Shown here piece after piece: positions 51,441-58,787 of a stretch of 64,000 nt of DNA. A program made the position numbers and the translations under genes. Source of the DNA: Candidatus Cryptobacteroides intestinavium (lineage in GTDB: Bacteria > Bacteroidota > Bacteroidia > Bacteroidales > UBA932); NCBI GenBank assembly GCA_017694845.1, contig JADIMI010000083.1, positions 1 to 64,000 of the forward strand, in the 5' to 3' direction. The notes beneath the pieces were generated by a model. It was not told where the DNA came from. It saw only the letters and a list, made by a program, of their open reading frames with translations, and searched no databases. Each line of letters starts with the position of its first letter. The first letter of the stretch is position 1.

Positions 51441-52820
51441 TTATTCAGCGGAGGCAGCCTGCCTGTGCCGGAGATGGAAATAGTATATGATTCCGATGAG
51501 ATCGGCGAGTGCCCAGCCTGCCGGTATCGACCACCAGATTCCCGTCTCTCCAATGCCTGGGATTGGGGCGAGGATATACGAGAGGGCGACTCTCGTGCCC
51601 AGGGAAAGGACTGTCAGGATGACCGACATACCCGGGCGGCAGACGGCCCTGTAATATCCGTACAGTATGAAGAGCAGCCCGATTCCTATGTAGAACGCTC
51701 CTTCTATTTTCAGGTATTCTGCTCCGGCGCGGATGATCTCCGTTTCCCGTCCGCTTACAAAGACCTGCATTAGCGGGACAGCCCCGATGAACACGATGGC
51801 GGAAACCGCGATGGAGAAGGCAGACATTATCAATACTGCCCTGACTATCCCCTGGCGTATGCGGTCCTTTCTGCCGGCTCCATAGTTCTGTGCAATGAAA
51901 GTGGAGAAAGCGTTCCCGAATTCCTGGACAGGCATATATGCGAACGAATCGATCTTGACTGCTGCGGCGAATGCCGCCATAATGACTGTGCCGAAACTGT
52001 TTACGAGTCCCTGGACCGCAAGGATACCCAGATTCATTACGGACTGCTGGATACAGGTCAGTGATGAGAATGCGGCAATGGTTTTCAGTACTTTCCAGTC
52101 CACCCTGCATTCCTGTCGGGATGGAAGCATGCCGTGCCTTGTCACAATCGTGTGTATTCCGAGTCCGATTCCGGAGACTGCCTGGGAAATGACTGTGGCT
52201 GCAGCCGCACCTTCGATGCCCCAGTTGAAGCGGAGAATGAAGAGCAGGTCAAGTCCTATATTCAGGACTGCCGCGCAGGCAAGCCAGAGGAGGGGAGAGA
52301 CCGAATCTCCGACAGCCCTGAGCAGAGCGGCGAAGTAGTTGTACAGAAAGGTGAATCCTATTCCCCAGTAGATAATCCACAGGTAGTCCCGCATCGGGTC
52401 GATGACATCTGCCGGGACCTGCAGCCATTCCAGAACTGGATCAAGAGTCGCAAAAGCAGCAGCAATAAGCAGAACCGAGATCCCTCCAATGAGGATGAAT
52501 GATGCTGTTATGCTTTTTTTCAGCCCATCGGAATCTCCTGCCCCGAACCGGAGAGAGAAGATGGTGCCGCTCCCCATCGCCAGACCGATCAGAATGGATG
52601 TGAGGAAAACCATCAATGTATATGATGACCCGACTGCCGCCAGGGCTTCGGCTCCTATGAAACGCCCGACGATTATCGTGTCGGCGATATTGTAACATTG
52701 CTGGAGCAGGGAACCTGCAATCATCGGTATGGTGAAACGAAGCAAAGTGCCGGTGATCCCTCCGGTTGTGAGGTCACCGGCACGCTGTCTGCCGATCGGT
52801 GCGGATGATGTCACCGCCAT
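51441..52820 (-). CDS. MATE family efflux transporter (DinF/NorM-like branch)
   Basis: 459 residues with twelve helices and the opening LLRFTIPMIAGSLLQQCYNIADTIIVGRFIG, the form found in the large Bacteroidetes/Firmicutes MATE branch with Q-x-x-Y-N-x-x-D. It is clearly a different subfamily from the MATE gene it converges with. It starts 8 bp after mrp on the same strand, so the two share a transcript. Confidence 0.92.
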   Translation of the reverse strand: MAVTSSAPIGRQRAGDLTTGGITGTLLRFTIPMIAGSLLQQCYNIADTIIVGRFIGAEALAAVGSSYTLMVFLTSILIGLAMGSGTIFSLRFGAGDSDGLKKSITASFILIGGISVLLIAAAFATLDPVLEWLQVPADVIDPMRDYLWIIYWGIGFTFLYNYFAALLRAVGDSVSPLLWLACAAVLNIGLDLLFILRFNWGIEGAAAATVISQAVSGIGLGIHTIVTRHGMLPSRQECRVDWKVLKTIAAFSSLTCIQQSVMNLGILAVQGLVNSFGTVIMAAFAAAVKIDSFAYMPVQEFGNAFSTFIAQNYGAGRKDRIRQGIVRAVLIMSAFSIAVSAIVFIGAVPLMQVFVSGRETEIIRAGAEYLKIEGAFYIGIGLLFILYGYYRAVCRPGMSVILTVLSLGTRVALSYILAPIPGIGETGIWWSIPAGWALADLIGIIYYFHLRHRQAASAE

Positions 52821-52828
52821 TCTCTATG

Positions 52829-53899
52829 TCATATTATCTTGTCCGCCTCTTCGGCAAGTTTTGCGGCAAGGGCGGCGAATGCAGTCCCGTCGGGGCGGGA
52901 GGAGAGGGCGACCGGTTCCCCGCTGTCGCCTCCTTCACGGATGCTCTGTACGATAGGGATCTGGCCGAGGAGCGGGATATTGTATTTCGCTGCCATTCTT
53001 GCGCCTCCGTCCTTCCCGAAGATATAGTATCTGTTCTGCGGAAGTTCTTCCGGAGTGAACCAGGCCATATTCTCTATCAGTCCGTAGATTCTCTTGTTTA
53101 TGCTCTGGTTGCGGAACATATTCACTCCCTTCTCGACATCCGCAAGCGCTACATCCTGAGGGGTGGTGACAATCACGGCTCCATCGAACGGTATGTCATG
53201 GACCAGGCTGATATGGATGTCCCCTGTCCCCGGAGGCATATCGATGAGCAGGAAGTCCAGCTCTCCCCAGCGGACCTGCAGTATCATCTGCTTCAATGCA
53301 TTGCAGGCCATCGGTCCCCTCCATATGAGGGCCTGTTCCGGTTTCGCGAAATACCCTATCGACATCCATTTGACACCGTATTTCTCTATCGGGATAATCA
53401 CATCCCTGCCCAGATCCGGGTCATTGAATGCATCCGGGACAGCTCCTTCCGTGCCGGTCATCTTCGGTACGGAAGGCCCGTATACGTCTGCATCTGCCAG
53501 CCCGACGCGGTATCCTTCCCTGGCAAGTGCGACTGCAAGGTTGACGGCTACAGTGGATTTCCCGACCCCGCCTTTGCCTGAAGCCACTCCGATGAGATGC
53601 TTCACCCCTTTGAGCTCCTCTACTCCGAGGTCAAGTCCGGCCTTCTTCTTCGGTGCTTCCCTGACCGTTGTCTTCACTGTGACAGTTGCCTGGGGGAAAT
53701 GCCTTATCACGGCAGCCTTGCAGCTGCCTATGAGATATTCTGCCAGAGGGTCGCGGTGTTTCGGGAAGACGAGGCTGACCGTGATCTCGTCCCCTCCGGT
53801 TTCGACGGCATCCACCATCCCGAGATCCACTATGTTCCTGTCTCCGTTACCCGGGTGCTCCACTTCGCGCAGGGCGTTGATTATTTCTTCTTTTGTCAT
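52829..53899 (-). CDS. mrp: Iron-sulfur cluster carrier Mrp/ApbC family ATPase
   Basis: 356 residues: an N-terminal MIP18/DUF59 domain (about 1-90), then a deviant-Walker P-loop ATPase with GKGGVGKST and LLIDMPPGTGD. Mrp proteins hold and pass on [4Fe-4S] clusters. The C-terminal CxxC that bridges a cluster between subunits in many homologues is absent; the stretch reads ENMAWFTPEELPQNRYYIFG, as in other Bacteroidetes. The upstream gap is filled with repeats, and a MATE gene follows. Confidence 0.94.
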   Translation of the reverse strand: MTKEEIINALREVEHPGNGDRNIVDLGMVDAVETGGDEITVSLVFPKHRDPLAEYLIGSCKAAVIRHFPQATVTVKTTVREAPKKKAGLDLGVEELKGVKHLIGVASGKGGVGKSTVAVNLAVALAREGYRVGLADADVYGPSVPKMTGTEGAVPDAFNDPDLGRDVIIPIEKYGVKWMSIGYFAKPEQALIWRGPMACNALKQMILQVRWGELDFLLIDMPPGTGDIHISLVHDIPFDGAVIVTTPQDVALADVEKGVNMFRNQSINKRIYGLIENMAWFTPEELPQNRYYIFGKDGGARMAAKYNIPLLGQIPIVQSIREGGDSGEPVALSSRPDGTAFAALAAKLAEEADKII

Positions 53900-53914
53900 A
53901 TTTGTTTTCTTTTT

Positions 53915-54032
53915 TCAGATCCTTCACTTCGTTCAGGATGACAATGCTCTGTTCAGGATGACAATGCTCTGTTCAGGATGACAGGGTGGCATTCTGCCGG
54001 AAACTGTCATTCTGAGCGACAGCGAAGAATCT
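53915..54032. repeat. Module-B repeats with 20-bp tandem units upstream of mrp
   Basis: The unit GTTCAGGATGACAATGCTCT occurs at 53931-53950 and 53951-53970 and again in part at 53971-53984, followed by a normal module B (CTGTCATTCTGAGCGACAGC and onwards). It fills the 140-bp gap between mrp and the S46 peptidase gene. The core CAGGATGACA is the reverse of the core in the 20-bp units at 38891. Confidence 0.8.
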
Positions 54033-54039
54033 GCCCTTT

Positions 54040-56187
54040 CTACCGTACAATATCCATTTCATCCAGAAGATATCCGGCCCCTCCGAACTTGTCCATAATG
54101 AACAGTACGTAGCGGATATCCACGCAGATGCATCTCTGGAGCTCCGGTTCGAACATCACATCGCTGCTCATAGACTCCCAGTTGCCATCGAATGCCAGTC
54201 CGATAAGCTCGCCATCTGCGTTCAGGACAGGTGAACCGGAATTGCCACCCGTGATGTCATTGTTGGTGAGGAATGCCACAGGCATCTTGCCGTCGGGCAT
54301 CGCATAATCTCCGAAGTCTCCAGACTTCCACAGGTCTTTCAGTTTCTCGGGAACCACGAATTCCCAGTTGTCCGGATCCTCTTTCTCCATCACTCCGTCA
54401 AGGGTGGTGTAGTATCTGTAGAGGACGGCATCTGCCGGAGAGTAGGATTTTACGGAACCGTAGGTCAGCCTCATTGTCAGGTTGGCATCAGGATATGATG
54501 GCTCGCCTTTCTTCCATTCCAGAAGTCCCGCTGTGTAGGCTGTGCGTCCTGCAGCCAGGCTCTGCAGCCCATCCTGCATTGCAGCATAGCTTTCATTGAT
54601 CACCCTGAAGCATGCCGCTCCGAGTTTTGCCGCAGGATCTTCCTTGATGGCGGATGCACCTCTGGCGGCGACTTCCGACCTGACCTTGTCCAGGGATGTG
54701 AATATACTGCTGTCGAAGAGACTGTCTACGTATGCATCGATATCCATTGAGGCGAAATCGCTCCCGAGCCCTTCAAGATAATACTCCGGAGATACATTGT
54801 CCCTGTAGAATTTCAAAAGGGCTTTTGCAATCTTCCGGTCTGTAGAGGCGGAGTAGTCTTTATAGTAGCCGGAGATGAATTCAACAGCATCGTTGATGGC
54901 ACTTTCCGTCGTGTCCGTCAGGCTTGCGTTGCATCTCATTGCAAATGTGGACAGTTCTATTCTGGCGACGGATTCGGAAGCAGTGGTATATACGCTGTAC
55001 GGTCCTGCCATCCGTGACACTGCATCCCTGATCGAATCGAGGGCGTGTCCGTATTCGGCGGTGCGTTTCCTGCTTGACTTTGTCCATTGTGTATAGGCTT
55101 CCTCCTCTTCCGCTGCCCTGCCTGTTATGTCGAGCTTGTCGAACGCCACCTTCATTCCCTTCCACTTCTTCCAGCCGTTGGATGAGCTGGCGTATTTGTT
55201 GGCGTACTGGATCTTCACAGCCGGGTCGGCGAGCATATCCTCCAGCATCAGATCCTGGCGTATTGTCCTTGCTGCGATCCGGATGTCGTTCTGTGCCAGC
55301 ATATTCTCCAGTTCCGGAACAGTCTGGAACCGGACTGTAGTCCCGGGGAATCCCATAATCATAGTGTAGTCCCCTTCGTCTATGCCCTTGAGGGAAATCC
55401 TGAGGGACTGTTCAGGCCTGTACGGCACATTGTCCTCGGAATATGGTGCCGGATTGTTGTCCTTGTCCGCGTAGATCCTGAACATGGAGAAGTCCCCGGT
55501 ATGGCGCGGCCACATCCAGTTGTCGGTGTCTGCCCCGAATTTTCCGATGGAAGAAGGCGGTGCGCCTACGAAACGGATGTCCGTGTATGTCCTGGTGACA
55601 ATGATATAGTACACGTTGTCATTATAGAAAGGCACTACATCCGCCTGACAGCCCGGGTAGTCATTTGCTACCTTGTCCACCAGCCTCCCGTAGATCTGCT
55701 CGTTGAGGTATACATTGATCCATCTGTCCTTGTCAGTGCTGTCCCTGTACATCTTCTCCGCCTTTTTCCTGGCGGCGTTGTACTCAGCCGTGATATCCTG
55801 CATATATTCAAGGAATGTCACCGTGAGCCCTTCTACGGGAAGTTCTTCAGAGCGGTTCATCGCCCAGTATCCGTCTGTCAGGTAGTCGTGCTCCACGCTG
55901 CTGAGCTTCTGGATGCTGGAATATCCGCAGTGGTGGTTGGTCACCAGCAGCCCTTCATCGGAAATGATCTCCCCTGTGCATCCTCTGCCGAACTGTACAA
56001 CTGCATCTTTCAGAGATGAGTGGTTGATGCTGTATATCTGTTCCGGGGTCAGATGACATCCTGCCTCTGACAGCATCCTGCTGTTCATCTTCTGCAGCAG
56101 CGGCAGCATCCACATTCCTTCATCGGCTCTCGCTCCCGAGGCGAGTACCGCCAGGGCAGCGAAAAAACAAATAAATCTCTTCATCAC
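54040..56187 (-). CDS. S46 family dipeptidyl peptidase (DPP7/DPP11 type)
   Basis: 715 residues with a signal peptide (about 1-22, ending A-R-A). It is a chymotrypsin-like serine exopeptidase that removes dipeptides in the periplasm; catalytic His lies in TNHHCG (residues 84-86 region) and catalytic Ser in GGNSGSP near the C-terminus, with the family opening DEGMWMLPLL. The residue 18 after the catalytic Ser is Gly (AFDGN); DPP7 has Gly there and DPP11 Arg, so specificity for hydrophobic P1 residues (DPP7-like) is the better guess. Single-gene unit with its own -7 box. Confidence 0.94.
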   Translation of the reverse strand: MMKRFICFFAALAVLASGARADEGMWMLPLLQKMNSRMLSEAGCHLTPEQIYSINHSSLKDAVVQFGRGCTGEIISDEGLLVTNHHCGYSSIQKLSSVEHDYLTDGYWAMNRSEELPVEGLTVTFLEYMQDITAEYNAARKKAEKMYRDSTDKDRWINVYLNEQIYGRLVDKVANDYPGCQADVVPFYNDNVYYIIVTRTYTDIRFVGAPPSSIGKFGADTDNWMWPRHTGDFSMFRIYADKDNNPAPYSEDNVPYRPEQSLRISLKGIDEGDYTMIMGFPGTTVRFQTVPELENMLAQNDIRIAARTIRQDLMLEDMLADPAVKIQYANKYASSSNGWKKWKGMKVAFDKLDITGRAAEEEEAYTQWTKSSRKRTAEYGHALDSIRDAVSRMAGPYSVYTTASESVARIELSTFAMRCNASLTDTTESAINDAVEFISGYYKDYSASTDRKIAKALLKFYRDNVSPEYYLEGLGSDFASMDIDAYVDSLFDSSIFTSLDKVRSEVAARGASAIKEDPAAKLGAACFRVINESYAAMQDGLQSLAAGRTAYTAGLLEWKKGEPSYPDANLTMRLTYGSVKSYSPADAVLYRYYTTLDGVMEKEDPDNWEFVVPEKLKDLWKSGDFGDYAMPDGKMPVAFLTNNDITGGNSGSPVLNADGELIGLAFDGNWESMSSDVMFEPELQRCICVDIRYVLFIMDKFGGAGYLLDEMDIVR

Positions 56188-56214
56188 AAAATCTGTTTTA
56201 CATTACAAAGACTG

Positions 56215-56222
56215 CAAATATA
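56215..56222 (-). promoter_or_regulatory. -7 box of the S46 peptidase gene
   Basis: CAAATATA on the plus strand reads TATATTTG on the minus strand, a perfect TAnnTTTG match, 27 bp before the start. Confidence 0.6.
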
Positions 56223-56260
56223 CAATTTTAATGGAAGTCATCTTCCTGCTGTCCCGGGTT

Positions 56261-57103
56261 TTATTCGGAACTTCTTCCGTCCCGATGGATGTCATCTCTG
56301 ATGAGGATGCATGCAGGGGTGATCACGCCGCCGTGGTCGAATCCATCCAGCTCGTACAGGACAGCGGGATGCCCGAAATGCCGGAGTATGGCCATCAGAC
56401 AGTCATTCTCCTCATATCTGCACAGCATTTCCATGTCTCTGTCTCCGGTTATCAGCATCAGCGGTGCGCCTTCCTTCCGCACGTTGTTTACGGGAGCATA
56501 TTCATCTATATACGGCAGATCCATCGGCATCCCCCTTTCCTTCTTTATCGTGAAGTGCGTGAATGTCTGTCCGCCTACAGGGTAGGCTTTCCTTATCCGG
56601 TCGGCATCAGCTCCGTATCCGGCCATATATTCAGGGCACAGCACGAGCATAAGTGTCAGATAGCCTCCGGCGGAATGGCCTCCTACATATATCCTGTCCG
56701 GATCTCCTCCGTATTCTTCGATATGGCTGAATATATACGCAACGGCTTCAGCCGCATCGTTGATATAGTCCGGGCATTTCGCCTTCGGGAAGAGCCTGTA
56801 ATTGACATCGGCGACAGCGAAGCCCTGTCTGCGGAATCCTTCCTGGAGGGATTTCGAGCCGCCTTCCAGTCCGCCTCCGTGGAACCATACCAGTGTCGGG
56901 AAATCCTCGATGTCCTCCGGATAGTACAGGTCAAGTCTGCATCTTTCGATCCTGTACGGGTCGGTCTCACCGTCGGAGATGTAAGGGATGTCCTTGATAT
57001 GGACATATCCTTCGTCGGTCCCGGCGTTATTCATACCGGTGCATGGGGCAGCCATTGCCAGAGCGAAAAAGCTGCATAAAATGAATGTCTTGACTGTGTA
57101 CAT
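56261..57103 (-). CDS. Secreted alpha/beta hydrolase (esterase/lipase family)
   Basis: 280 residues with an N-terminal signal peptide (about 1-22). The oxyanion motif is W-F-H-G-G-G (residues 73-78), the nucleophile Ser144 is in G-G-H-S-A-G-G, and the later TGDRDMEM and GFDHGG supply the likely acid and base. This is the carboxylesterase/BD-FAE-like group, which contains acetyl and feruloyl esterases for plant polysaccharides, but no substrate can be fixed. It lies downstream of rnhB (57 bp gap) on the same strand. Confidence 0.88.
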   Translation of the reverse strand: MYTVKTFILCSFFALAMAAPCTGMNNAGTDEGYVHIKDIPYISDGETDPYRIERCRLDLYYPEDIEDFPTLVWFHGGGLEGGSKSLQEGFRRQGFAVADVNYRLFPKAKCPDYINDAAEAVAYIFSHIEEYGGDPDRIYVGGHSAGGYLTLMLVLCPEYMAGYGADADRIRKAYPVGGQTFTHFTIKKERGMPMDLPYIDEYAPVNNVRKEGAPLMLITGDRDMEMLCRYEENDCLMAILRHFGHPAVLYELDGFDHGGVITPACILIRDDIHRDGRSSE

Positions 57104-57160
57104 AATATATAAGTCTTGAAATTGTCTTCACTGGTTCCGGCCATCGCCATCTGCCGGATG

Positions 57161-57820
57161 TCAGAACAGGGCGGGCTCCAGCTCTTTCAGATGGAACGAT
57201 CTTCTGTGATACGGCGTGAGCCCGAATCTCCTGACCGCCTCGATGTGCTCCCTGGTGGGATAGCCTATGTTCCTTTCCCAGCCGTATTCCGGATATTCCT
57301 TGGCGATCATCATCATATATTCGTCCCGGTATGTCTTCGCCAGAACGGATGCAGCAGCTATCGGAGCGAATTTCCCATCCCCTTTCACTATGCATGAATA
57401 CGGGATGCTGTCATAGGCGGCAGATTCCTCCACCGGTGAATTCTCCAGCGCCGATATGAAACTGAAGGGGCGGAACCTGTTCCCGTCGATCAGCAGATAT
57501 TCAGGACGGACAGACAGACTTATCACTGCTCTCTGCATCCCCGCGATCGATGCGTTGAGGATATTGATCCTGTCAATCTCGGATGGACTTACAGCCTCGA
57601 CTGCATACGCGATGGCTTCGGCCTCGATCACTCCCCTGAGGATTTCCCTGGCGCGGGGAGTCATTTTCTTCGAGTCATTGAGAAGGGGATGGTGAAAGTC
57701 TGCCGGAAGAATGACGGCTGCAGCGAATACGGGCCCAGCGAGAGGCCCTCTTCCCGCCTCATCGCACCCTGCCTCTATCCTGCCTTTATCAAGAAAATTC
57801 TGGAGACTGTTCCTTTTCAT
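57161..57820 (-). CDS. rnhB: Ribonuclease HII
   Basis: 219 residues. RNase HII cuts the RNA strand of RNA-DNA hybrids and removes single ribonucleotides from DNA. The active-site opening [13 protein letters not shown] (Asp20, Glu21), LLIDGN and the conserved [17 protein letters not shown] segment are all seen. Length is typical. The neighbours do not suggest a special role. Confidence 0.96.
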   Translation of the reverse strand: MKRNSLQNFLDKGRIEAGCDEAGRGPLAGPVFAAAVILPADFHHPLLNDSKKMTPRAREILRGVIEAEAIAYAVEAVSPSEIDRINILNASIAGMQRAVISLSVRPEYLLIDGNRFRPFSFISALENSPVEESAAYDSIPYSCIVKGDGKFAPIAAASVLAKTYRDEYMMMIAKEYPEYGWERNIGYPTREHIEAVRRFGLTPYHRRSFHLKELEPALF

Positions 57821-57859
57821 TGCGGAAACTGGCTGAAATTGTCTTCAAAGATACTCAAT

Positions 57860-58279
57860 CTATAAGTCCCCGGCAACTTTTCTTTTCAGCATAGATATCA
57901 TTTCATCTTTCGTGCGCACCGTCTCCTGCAGGGCATCGATATATTCCTTGAGAGTGTTTATCTGTTCGTTCAGTCTGGCAATCTCTGTCTCGAACCTTGC
58001 CGCCATCTCTTTCTGCTTCAATGCGTTCTCTTTCTGGATGTCATTGACTTTCATAGAGTCCTTTGCAGAAGGGGTATATCCGAGAACCAGTTCTTCGGAT
58101 GTGGTGTCAAGCAATGATGCTATCCTGTCCACGTTGTCGTTTATCAGTTTCGTGTCACCTGTTTCGATATTGCGGTAGGCAGTCCTGGATATGCCCAGCC
58201 TTTCCGCCATTTCCGTCTGGGATATGCCGGATGCCTTTCTTATCCTGGAGATATTCTTCTTGACAGAACTGTTGTCCAT
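57860..58279 (-). CDS. XRE family transcriptional regulator with C-terminal coiled coil
   Basis: 139 residues. Residues 7-62 form a Cro/CI-type HTH (ISRIRKASGISQTEMAERLG, then ISRTAYRNIETGDTKL). Residues 75-136 are a long heptad-patterned coiled coil (QKEMAARFETEIARLNEQIN), which should make it an elongated dimer. It probably represses its own gene: a 15-bp palindrome lies just upstream of its -7 box. A small HTH-like gene is transcribed divergently. No phage or toxin gene accompanies it. Confidence 0.9.
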   Translation of the reverse strand: MDNSSVKKNISRIRKASGISQTEMAERLGISRTAYRNIETGDTKLINDNVDRIASLLDTTSEELVLGYTPSAKDSMKVNDIQKENALKQKEMAARFETEIARLNEQINTLKEYIDALQETVRTKDEMISMLKRKVAGDL

Positions 58280-58300
58280 TCATATGCGAATTTTCGACAG

Positions 58301-58308
58301 CAAAACTA
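58301..58308 (-). promoter_or_regulatory. -7 box of the XRE regulator gene
   Basis: CAAAACTA on the plus strand reads TAGTTTTG on the minus strand, a perfect TAnnTTTG match, 21 bp before the start. Confidence 0.6.
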
Positions 58309-58341
58309 TCACATATCACGCCCGGTTGCAGGCAATAAAAA

Positions 58342-58356
58342 CTTGTCAATGACAAG
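58342..58356. promoter_or_regulatory. 15-bp palindromic operator, probably for the XRE regulator
   Basis: CTTGTCAATGACAAG has perfect 7-bp arms around a single central base. It lies 33 bp beyond the XRE -7 box in the divergent region, the usual place for autorepression. Confidence 0.65.
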
Positions 58357-58368
58357 AAAAAGATGTCA

Positions 58369-58406
58369 AAAACAGAAAAAACTGCATAAAACAGAAAAAT
58401 ATGCAT
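58369..58406. repeat. Pair of 19-bp direct repeats in the divergent regulator region
   Basis: AAAACAGAAAAAACTGCAT (58369-58387) is followed with no gap by AAAACAGAAAAATATGCAT (58388-58406), differing at two positions. The spacing of nearly two helical turns puts both copies on the same DNA face. Confidence 0.75.
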
Positions 58407-58483
58407 CGCATTTCATATAAATGGAAGTATGTCTATTGATTATCCAGATGAAATGCCGGAGATTTGCCAACAAAAAGTTTACA

Positions 58484-58687
58484 ATGGACAGAATTCTCAT
58501 TGAACAGAAATTCGGCCTGTTCGTACAGATGCTTGACCGGGCGGGCTCTTTATCCTTTACCGATATGTGCGGCAGGCTCGGGGTGACATGTGCGGAAATG
58601 GACAGCTATCTGCTTGAAAATTTCGGCCTGACCGGACCTGACATTCTGAAAGTATACAGAGAGGGTATTCCTTTATATTTATTATAA
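58484..58687 (+). CDS. Small HTH-like protein, divergent from the XRE gene
   Basis: 67 residues from the ATG at 58484 (an in-frame ATG at 58421 would add 21 basic residues). The middle reads LSFTDMCGRLGVTCAEMDSY, which has the spacing of a helix-turn-helix, followed by LLENFGLTGPDILKVYREG, similar in feel to the N-terminal part of Bacteroidetes AraC-type domains. It ends just before the fusA2 promoter. No firm family assignment is possible; it may be a small DNA-binding partner of the XRE regulator. Confidence 0.58.
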   Translation: MDRILIEQKFGLFVQMLDRAGSLSFTDMCGRLGVTCAEMDSYLLENFGLTGPDILKVYREGIPLYLL

Positions 58688-58693
58688 AACAGG

Positions 58694-58724
58694 TTGTTAT
58701 TTACATATTATTTTATTAAGTTTG
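58694..58724 (+). promoter_or_regulatory. Full -33/-7 promoter of the EF-G2 gene, with 5' stem-loop
   Basis: TTG (58694-58696) and TAAGTTTG (58717-58724) are 20 bp apart, the expected Bacteroidetes spacing. At the predicted RNA start TGTGCC (58731-58736) pairs with GGTACA (58746-58751, one G-U) around a nine-base loop. Confidence 0.7.
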
Positions 58725-58787
58725 CAAGGATGTGCCATAAAACACGGTACACTGAGACACAAAAACTAATTAATCTTATAAGTAACA

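Noticed and set aside
50007..52820. The two convergent MATE genes as a duplication
   Set aside because: Their openings and motifs belong to different MATE branches, so recent duplication is not supported.
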